Source of the DNA: Melitaea cinxia
Lineage: Eukaryota > Arthropoda > Insecta > Lepidoptera > Nymphalidae
Length of the DNA: 64,000 bases
Direction of reading: 5' to 3'
NCBI RefSeq assembly: GCF_905220565.1
Contig: NC_059410.1
Location: 1,193,501 to 1,257,500 of the forward strand
The notes under the pieces are model-generated. The model saw nothing but the letters and a program-made list of their open reading frames with translations, made no database searches and had not been told where the DNA came from. This document shows, in pieces, positions 57,585-64,000 of this stretch; position 1 is the stretch's first letter; every line of letters starts with the position of its first letter. A program made the position numbers and the translations under genes.

Positions 57585-58039
57585 CACTTCAACCTATCGC
57601 AGTCCACTGCTGGACATAGGCCTCCCCAAGTTCGCGCCACACATCCCGGTCTTCCGCAATCCTCATCCAGCCTACACCAGCAATCTTACGTAGATCGTCG
57701 GTCCAACGGGCCGGAGGACGTCCCACACTGCGTTTGCCAAGACGCGGTCGCCACTCTAGGACCCATCTACTCTTACTTTCGTTCTCTCGCGGATAGTCTC
57801 ATTTCTAATCCTGTCTTTGAGAGAGACCCCAAGAATAGCCCGTTCCATTGCACGTTGAGCGGCTTTAAACTTGTGGACCAGTCCCTTCGTCAGTGTCCAC
57901 GTCTCGGCTCTGTATGTTAACACAGGCAGGACGCATTGCTCGAAAACTTTTGTCTTCAAGCATTGCGGAATCTTCAAAGTGAAGACTCGATGGAGTCTGC
58001 CAAACCAACCCGCCGCCCAGCCCAACCGAATCCTCCTCC
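57585..58039 (-). mobile_element. RTE LINE, 455 bp 3' fragment with target-site duplication
   Basis: A perfect 12 bp duplication GGAAAAATATCA lies at 57573-57584 and 58040-58051. The minus strand encodes the last part of the RTE protein, including FEQCVLPVLTYRAETWTLTK, and then the standard tail. Compared with the 14.5 kb copy it has a 6 bp in-frame insertion near the 5' end and lacks about 80 bp after RERTKV. The missing piece is bounded by AGTA on both sides, so the frame ends early. The copy cannot be active. Confidence 0.93.
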
Positions 58040-58059
58040 GGAAAAATATCATTTTTTAC

Positions 58060-58242
58060 AATTTTAGTCTGTCTGTCTGTCTGTTTGTCTCTGAAACAGC
58101 TGCACCGATTTTGACGGCAGATAGCTGATGTAATAAGGAGTAAATTAGGCTAGTTTTATTTTAGTTTTTTTTTTATAACTGCAAATTGAACAATAACTAT
58201 TTTGTTAAATTCCACGCGGACGAAGTCGCGGGCACAGCTAGT
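58060..58242 (+). mobile_element. G repeat
   Basis: Starts in a CTGT/TCTG run, includes CAGCTGCACCGATTTTGACG and TAATAAGGAGTAAATTAGGC, and ends GAAGTCGCGGGCACAGCTAGT. It is the intact counterpart of the copy split at 9.9 kb. Confidence 0.6.
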
Positions 58243-59239
58243 TATATATATATATCTAATAATAATATATTTAAAGTATATGGTTTTGTTATAAGTATGT
58301 TTTTATTTCTAAAGGAGAACCTAGAATCTACTTTGTTTGTCTGTATTATTACTTTGAATGTTATATCGTTGTGGAAGATTACAGTAACGGCTTATAGGCT
58401 AATACTCCCAGAATTAGGGTATAATGTAATGACGCACTTTTTGTTGATTATAAAATTCACAAAAAAGTAACATTATAATTAATATCAGCTATATAAAGAT
58501 AACTTCATATAAATATTTTTTTATAACGATTCAGCCTGCAACATCGCTGGGCATAAGCCTATTTCTTCATATAGGAGAAATGAAACATTATCCAAATTAG
58601 TTAAGTGTAAGAGATAATTGTATAGTTACAAAGTTTTAAAAATATCATTGTACTCTTTAAGTCGTAAATTGCAATGCAACATGGAATATTTATTATGATT
58701 TAGTTGGACATTTTGAGTTACGATAGTTCGGGATATGGTAGATTTTGCTTTACAAATAAATCTTTAGACTTGTCAACATAACAAGAAATACGTCACATTC
58801 TCATTGATCATGACCTTTGTTTGCAGAGTAAAAATACTAAAGTCTAATAAAAAATACTCCAAATCATCTTAAAAGATTTAGCATCTTAGCCAACTCTGTG
58901 GGATTGATGAGTATTTCTCGAGTTTATTTGTCGCTAAATAAAATTTTATGATAATCACATTAATGTTTAATAAGTCACGAGACGTGAAATTTACATTATC
59001 ACGTACGTACTTCTTTATACTTTCGTTATTTTTTTTGTAACTAATTAAAAGCTCATTTGATTGACACTGTGACATACAGTCGAAGTTCAGAATTAGGGGT
59101 TATTACTATTATGAAAAATTGTGACGTTCTTAGCCACTCTCTTGTGTTATGAATGTACTGACTAATGGATTTTTATTTGACAACATATTGGTACAGTATT
59201 CTGTGCAATTAGTTCTTGTGCAAATATATTGTGTAATCG
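58243..59239. other. Unassigned stretch with one SINE scrap
   Basis: 58527-58582 (minus) is an A-tail scrap (CGATTCAGCCTGCAACATC). The rest is AT-rich with no recognised content. Confidence 0.4.
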
Positions 59240-59467
59240 TGTTTAGGAGCTTCAAATCTGGAACAGCCCCAAGTATCTGGACCTTACACAAGATTACAGC
59301 TAAATAATAACTGCCTTCAAACTGTGTTGGGCTCCTGTGTTGAGTATGATGACCAGAGCTCCTGGGAGGAGGGTGTGAGGGAAGGGTCGGCAACGCGCTT
59401 GCGATGCTTCTGGTGTTGCAGGCGTCTATAAGCTACTGAAATCGATTACCACCAGGTGAGCCGAACG
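59240..59467 (-). mobile_element. C repeat
   Basis: GAGCTTCAAATCTGGAACAG at the left and GATTACCACCAGGTGAGCCG at the right on plus. An A SINE starts two bases after its end. Confidence 0.8.
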
Positions 59468-59468
59468 C

Positions 59469-59665
59469 GAGACGCCGCGTTGGCGCAACGCTTACAGCCA
59501 TGGATTGCACCTGTTGCGTCGGCGGTTGCGGGTTCGATCCTCGCATATGACAAATATTTGTATTGGCCATACGGGTGTTTGCCATGGTCTGGGTGTTTGT
59601 GCAGTCCTTGTGGGTCTTCCCACCGTGCCTCGGAGAGCACGTTAAGCCGTCGGTCTCGGTTGGTT
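59469..59665 (+). mobile_element. A SINE, 5' half
   Basis: AGACGCCGCGTTGGCGCAAC head and GGTTCGATCCTCGC B box, then body to TAAGCCGTCGGTCTCGGTTGG. The 3' half and tail are absent, so this is a 3'-truncated SINE. Confidence 0.82.
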
Positions 59666-60796
59666 TGCTATGATCTGAGCGTTGGTGTTTGTATATTGTG
59701 TATTTCCAGACACCCTATAAAGGGTAAAACTCCTACTGAAAGTCGTCGAGTGTGAGGAATTTATGTTAAGGTTTAATTATCTAGGCAGACTGCTGTTGAT
59801 TTTGAATTACATATTTTTTGCTGTACCCTACTCTGATTACAATGAAAAATAAAAAATAAGCATTGGCTCTATTACGGAAACGCATCAAAATCGATAAATT
59901 CCTATCGACTTAGTGTGTTCTGCAATGCGACCAAACGAGCTCTGGTTAGTAAAATGTGAGATTTTATTCAAATTAGTAACAAATGGGATGAAGGCTGGGA
60001 CAGTGAACTGATCAGACGTTCGATTCTCATTAATGACAAATTAAATGTACCTATTATATCTGCGTCATACTATAAGAATGTCGATTTTAAGTGTCAATAA
60101 GATTGTAATTTAGTAGTGTAGAAGTTTTATCTCTAGCTACTGTCTTCCGTACAGCCCGAGGCAGACGGCTTTACGTGCAATTCGAGGCAACGTGAAGAGA
60201 TCTATAAAGATATAGACCAGAATGGAAAAAAAAATTGATTTGTCCTAAGCGGATATCGTACCCGTAACCTGGCGTTAAACCGACTTATCGCACTACCTCA
60301 TACAAACATAATTTTTCATAATTTCGGAATATATATCTTGCTTTATTAAAAATATAACATTTTAGTAATCGACTTAGAACAGCTGGCCCCAATGAACTTT
60401 AAATGAAAAGCCACCGCGACAGCAGTGTTGAATTTAAAGTAGGATTACGTGACACGCAACGCGTGAAGCCGGGGGGCAAGTTTAGTTAATACTGTAATTT
60501 ATTTTTATTGCCTAGCCTACAGGCTTTGACCTACCTTGTTCTCCAAGGGTTCAGGGTTCGATTCATGCCTAGAGTCTGAGTGGAAGAACAAATATATTTA
60601 CAGTTAGCCCCACAACAATACGCATAAATCCCCAGACATTCAAGCATTTGCACGGCCTGTACAGTATGTGGTGATCGTTACTGCTAGCTCATAAGTCAGT
60701 TTAGGTGACTGCACCAACCTCGTCACGTTTGGTAAAGGAATTATTGTATTCTCAAAGATTTCATTGTGAGATTTTTTATACAACTACTAACTATAT
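59666..60796. other. Unassigned stretch with SINE-like traces
   Basis: 60140-60300 has GAGGCAGACGGCTTTACGTG and GGATATCGTACCCGTAACC, a possible minus-strand SINE of A type in late decay. CAGGGTTCGATTCATGCC near 60550 resembles a B box. Neither can be confirmed. Confidence 0.35.
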
Positions 60797-60986
60797 CAGA
60801 AAACCAGCATACGGCTCACCTGATGATAGGCGATTACCGTAGCTTGTAGATGCCTGCAAGATCAAAAGCATCGCAAGTGCATTTCCGACCCTAATCGTGA
60901 GCCTTCTCAGGAGTTTTGGTCGCCTTATTTACTACAGGAACATAACACTGCTTGAAAGCAGTATTATTTAGTTGTGATCTTCTATT
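60797..60986 (+). mobile_element. C repeat, left part of a split copy
   Basis: AAACCAGCATACGGCTCACC to TATTTAGTTGTGATCTTCT. The 3' end of a C copy (AGGATATTTCCTGCTGTG) appears 2.9 kb further on at 63907-63942, beyond a pile of nested insertions. Confidence 0.7.
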
Positions 60987-61022
60987 CAGAAATTATATTT
61001 TCCAGTAATATATATAAATAAT

Positions 61023-61171
61023 ATATAAATATCTACACAATACACACACGTTCGTCTGTTCCTAAAGTAAGCAACTTAATGCTTGAGTTACAGACAACAG
61101 CCGACTGGTATAGCTACATTTTTTTTTTCGATAAACATACTTAAAAATAATACATATATAAATATATAAAT
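61023..61171 (-). mobile_element. B SINE, distal part of a split copy
   Basis: CTACACAATACACACACGTT and AAGTAAGCAACTTAATGCTT on plus are the distal B block inverted, continuing to the body TTCGATAAACATAC. The head of the same copy is at 63818-63908. Confidence 0.75.
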
Positions 61172-61176
61172 CGATA

Positions 61177-61498
61177 TCATTACAGCCTATACAGTCCACT
61201 GCTGGACATAGGCCTCCACAAGTTTACGCCAAAAATAACGTGAACTTATGTGTTTTGCCCATAGTCACCACGCTGGGCAGGCGGGTTGGTGACCGCAGTA
61301 CTGGCTTTGTCGCACCGAAGACGCTGCTGCCCGTTTTCGGCCTGTGTATTTCAAAGCCAGCAGTTGGATGGTTATCCCACCACCGGTCGGCTTTTTAAGT
61401 TCCAAGGTGGTAGCGGAGCTGTGTTATCCCTTAGTCGCCTCTTACGACTCCCACGGGAAGAGAGGGAGTGGCTAAATTCTTTAGTACCGTAGCCACAC
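61177..61498 (-). mobile_element. D element, full length
   Basis: All D blocks are present, with the common 5' terminus CTGTGTGGCTACGG on minus at 61498. TATAAATCG lies on both sides, a possible target-site duplication. Confidence 0.88.
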
Positions 61499-61537
61499 AG
61501 TACATCGTATAAATCGTATAAATCAATATATATATAT

Positions 61538-61757
61538 GTTGCAGTCAGAACTCTTAACCAGTCAAAAGTACTATTGACTAGCGAAATCAGTCAAAAGTAC
61601 TTTTGACTGGACAAGTTGGTCAAAAGTGGTTTTGACTGAAAATTATTGGTTATTAGTACTTTTGACTGCAAATTCGCGGTTAAGAATACTTTTGACTGAC
61701 GCTCTCCGTCAAAAGTAGTTTTAACTGCAAAAAAGCGTCAGTCAAAAGCACTATTAA
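61538..61757 (+). repeat. Left terminal array of palindromic units
   Basis: GTCAAAAG-type unit starts lie near 61561, 61590, 61619, 61649, 61679, 61708 and 61741. Units are 70-100 percent like the 20 bp palindrome, with unrelated 8-10 base spacers. Such arrays are candidate transposase binding sites. Confidence 0.85.
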
Positions 61758-62112
61758 CTCGAATGTGAATAAATTTAGTCAAATGATCCTGATAAACCAT
61801 AATAAATTTATGCCCGCGATCTTCTTGCGACTGCATGTCAATCAGATCGACTTGGCAGCGGCTGTTCATTTCAGTGTGCAGGATCGGTTTTTAAACCTGA
61901 TCCATTCTTTTCTTGTTTTTCTTCCTTTGGCATACTTCGCACATTGATAAATATACATTAATCATGTCTTTTGTAACATTAGCGTACTTTTTTGCCGTTT
62001 CATTCTTAAGTCTATCGCGACCACCATGCCCTATAGAAATATGAGCAGCATCAATAAGGTCGTAGATTTCCTCAGCCGGCAAAAATATTTGACAGGTTCT
62101 GTGTTTGTAACT
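61741..62112 (-). pseudogene. Integrase-like transposase remnant, zinc-binding and start of DDE domain
   Basis: On the minus strand from about 62110, FLPAEEIYDLIDAAHISIGH leads into an H2C2 zinc-binding domain: His in AHISIGH, then Cys in MCEVCQRKK. After MDQV there is an in-frame stop (TAA at 61891-61893). The same frame then continues with KPILHTEMNSRCQVDLIDMQ, the start of an rve/DDE core that includes the first catalytic Asp. The frame ends inside the left terminal array, so the other two catalytic residues are absent. These blocks resemble KRBA2-like and Ginger-type integrases as I know them. The sequence ACAAACACAG just upstream could be a splice acceptor. The piece cannot make an active enzyme. 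Confidence 0.75.
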
Positions 62113-62340
62113 AATTTTTTTTATACCACAAACTTTAATGTGTTAGCGCGTAGCGCGTTTAATGCGTTGTAGTCATAGATATAGTAAAAAAAAGTAGATA
62201 ATGCGCGGCCTTTGTTGTTAGTGAAGCCACAAAACTCGGCTCCTTCAAGTAAATACACGCGCTCACGCACACATATGCATCAAACTACGCTCATTTTCGT
62301 AGTATGTCACGAGGCTTCATACAGTAACTTTGCTTATAAA

Positions 62341-62833
62341 ATGCCGTCTTGTGTGATTAAATGGTGCAAAAACAATACCAAAGTAAACAAAAAATCTGAA
62401 AGAATATCGTTTCACACGTAAGTACATATAAAACTTTAAATTTATTGTTATTCCAAAATAATATTGAGGTTATTCGGAACTTATAATTTCAATGTCACGA
62501 AATGACGTACCACGGGAATGTTGCCACTAGTTCTTTTTTTCAATACCCCAAAATGTGGGTAAGTAAATTGTACGCAATCAGAAAAATAAATAAGTAAAAA
62601 GTAGACATAGTTATTGTTTTTTTTCTCGTGTTATTTTATGTTACATAAATTGAAAATAAAAAAATCAAAATATATTTATGAATTATTAACTCGTTTGTTT
62701 TATGTTTTAACTTTTTACAATTTTTGAGTAAACTAAGTACCCATATTTTACTATCAAATTTCATGGTTTTAGGTTTCCAACGAATATTTTAATAAAAGGT
62801 GAATGGGTAGCGGCTGTAAGACTGAGAAAATGA
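62341..62833 (+). pseudogene. THAP-domain gene remnant in two exons
   Basis: Exon 1 (62341-62417) starts with ATG and encodes MPSCVIKWCKNN, the usual THAP start with a Cys-X4-Cys pair, through ERISFH. It ends at a consensus donor GTAAGT (62418-62423). Exon 2 starts at 62773 after TTTTAG and in the matching phase gives FPTNILIKGEWVAAVRLRK, the next THAP block with its conserved Phe-Pro and Trp. A TGA follows at 62831. The second Cys and His of the C2CH zinc site and the rest of the protein are not recognisable in frame. THAP domains bind DNA and occur in several transposase families. The gene lies between the two integrase pieces and on the opposite strand. Confidence 0.72.
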
Positions 62834-63326
62834 CCACGATTATGCTGGCCATGCGCATAAAGTCAATTTGATACGATTAGTGATTGAAAAATATTTGAAC
62901 ATAAGACTACATCATATTAGTAAAATGCAAACAATGACGATGACTCTGAGTTCTAAGCGACAAAAATTTTAAAAATTTATACAACATAAAGGATTCTAGG
63001 TTTAAGAAAAATAGTTAAAATAAAACCGACTGCAAACTGAGAGAGATAATCAGAGGGGATAGGAAGTGTCCATTCATACGATTATCTTACGAATATATTT
63101 TTTTATTATTCTACCGATTTTTTGTTTTATTTTTATTAAATTTATTTAAAACTATAAACAGGTTTTTATTTTCACATACCCATTTTACCTATATTAAATT
63201 AATTGTTTAATAAAAATTTTAGGGACTTTTTTTAAAAGGTGTCAACACTTCACTCACTCACACATCTTTAAAAAAGTGGCTTCAGTTTTCTGTTCTAGGT
63301 GCGTTATCTACCTTTTTTTACTTGAT

Positions 63327-63506
63327 CTATGGTTGTAGTCTACTGTACTGTAATGATGTTTCCTTTTCATTAAATTTCGCGTCTTCCACATCCATTACAA
63401 ATTTTTCAAATTTTTCTTTTGTCATCACATTGAAATGACTATCTTTCATATCTTCCATCGCTAAAATTCTTTGCAAAAAGCCTTCTTTCTTTTCGTAGTC
63501 ACTCAT
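63327..63506 (-). CDS. Integrase-like transposase, possible N-terminal exon
   Basis: A 59-codon minus-strand frame starts at ATG 63504-63506 and stops at 63327. It begins MSDYEKKEGFLQRILAMEDM and contains MTKEKFEKFVMDVEDAKFNE. The composition and the KFE...V..AK pattern resemble the short N-terminal region that precedes the H2C2 domain in KRBA2-like integrases. The H2C2 piece lies downstream on the same strand at 62112. The gap between them would be an intron or a deletion, and it contains the THAP remnant on the other strand. The assignment rests on pattern memory. Confidence 0.5.
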   Translation of the reverse strand: MSDYEKKEGFLQRILAMEDMKDSHFNVMTKEKFEKFVMDVEDAKFNEKETSLQYSRLQP

Positions 63507-63601
63507 TTTTGTTCTAATATCAGCACGTTCTCCACTAATAATGAGTAATATAAAAGTTTATATGTGCGTTTGTCGTTATTTTTATTGACCACCTTAAATT
63601 T

Positions 63602-63811
63602 TTAAGAGTTTTGACTGATACAACCAGTCAAAACCACTTCTGACAGAGTCATTTAGTCAAAAGTACTTTTACCCAGCTCCATTGGGCAAAAGTACTTTTA
63701 ACTGTTATTTTAGTCAAAAGTATTATTGACTAAAGCAAATGGTCAAAAGTACTTCTGACTGATTTTGCTAGTCAATAGTGCTTTTGACTGGTTAAGAGTT
63801 TTGACTGCAAC
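63602..63811 (-). repeat. Right terminal array of palindromic units
   Basis: Mirror of the left array with six or seven units, several carrying AAAAGTACTTTT intact. Outermost 30-40 bases match the left end closely; inner units differ more. Confidence 0.85.
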
Positions 63812-63817
63812 ATATAT

Positions 63818-63908
63818 ATATTAAACCCAGAATCGGGGCGGGAATCGAACCCACAACCCTCGGAGAAGAAAGCAGGGTCATTACAAACTGTGCCAACGGG
63901 CTAGTTAA
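63818..63908 (-). mobile_element. B SINE head, other half of the split copy
   Basis: Minus strand has ACTAGCCCGTTGGCACAGTT and the B box GGTTCGATTCCCGCCCCG, followed by the start of the TA-rich body, which resumes at 61171. Confidence 0.75.
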
Positions 63909-63942
63909 CAGGATATTTCCTGCTGTGCGCTACCTCAGTTAA
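63907..63942 (+). mobile_element. C repeat 3' terminus, right part of a split copy
   Basis: AACAGGATATTTCCTGCTGT and CTACCTCAGTTAA are the end of the C consensus. Together with 60797-60986 it brackets the nested insertions. Confidence 0.65.
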
Positions 63943-64000
63943 AAAATGTCTTTTTTTGTATTTTAATGTTAACTTTTTGTGTTTTTGACTTGAATGTGTA

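Larger units (their letters stand above)
61538..63811. mobile_element. DNA transposon with palindrome-array terminal inverted repeats
   Basis: The ends GTTGCAGTCAGAACTCTTAA (61538) and TTAAGAGTTTTGACTGCAAC (to 63811) are inverted copies. From each end inward runs an array of about seven units with a period of 29-33 bp. The consensus AGTCAAAAGTACTTTTGACT is itself a perfect palindrome. Left array: 61538-61757. Right array: 63602-63811. Inside are broken pieces of an integrase-like transposase on the minus strand and a THAP-domain gene on plus. Flanks are TA runs, so the target-site duplication cannot be read. The element lies within a B SINE. Confidence 0.88.

Noticed and set aside
61538..61757. 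Regularly spaced repeats of about 30 bp that look at first like a CRISPR array
   Set aside because: The units are palindromic and degenerate, spacers are only 8-10 bases, and the array is mirrored at 63602-63811. These are terminal repeats of a eukaryotic transposon.

Overview
The window looks like lepidopteran nuclear DNA, most likely from a butterfly. It is AT-rich and has no recognisable host gene, no rRNA and no stand-alone tRNA gene. It is packed with repeats of the kind that fill moth and butterfly introns and intergenic DNA. Several SINEs have a tRNA-like head and a central part that I recognise, from memory, as close to the Metulj SINEs described in Heliconius, so a nymphalid is a reasonable guess. 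The sequence alone does not prove the species.

I use working family names. RTE is a non-LTR retrotransposon with an intact 580-codon reverse transcriptase frame at 14496-16235. D is a short (about 320 bp) RTE-tailed non-autonomous element. A is the Metulj-like tRNA SINE and B a second tRNA-headed SINE. C is a 270 bp repeat that opens with a GGCAAACAAGCGTACGGC-type 5' end. T is a 250-500 bp repeat bounded by AACCGACTTC and its complement. E and F are 3' ends of other LINEs. G, I and J are short elements, G and I ending in AGCTAGT. H is a poly(A)-tailed LINE end.

Layout. From 0 to 14 kb there are scattered D, T, C, E, F, B and H copies, several nested in one another. The RTE copy at 14.5-16.2 kb sits inside a perfect 12 bp target-site duplication. 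From 16 to 42 kb, C, A, T, D, B and I copies are separated by long AT-rich stretches with nothing recognisable, the longest at 28.5-31.1 kb. At 42.8-44.1 kb there is a probable Helitron 3' end and a near-perfect 181 bp inverted repeat. At 47.6-48.6 kb there is a GC-rich 5' end of an R1-like LINE with the start of its ORF1. At 50.3-50.6 kb there is a broken Ty3/gypsy reverse transcriptase on the minus strand. The window ends in a nested cluster (60.8-63.94 kb): a C element holds a B SINE, which holds a D element and a 2.27 kb DNA transposon. That transposon has terminal inverted repeats made of tandem palindromes and carries remnants of an integrase-like gene on one strand and a THAP-domain gene on the other.

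How the parts relate. RTE, D and probably A share a related 3' tail, consistent with one RTE-type enzyme copying all three. Six of the RTE and D insertions here keep 10-12 bp target-site duplications, most of them perfect, so this machinery has been active recently in evolutionary terms. The 61.5-63.8 kb transposon is the most unusual item and the best candidate for something not yet described.
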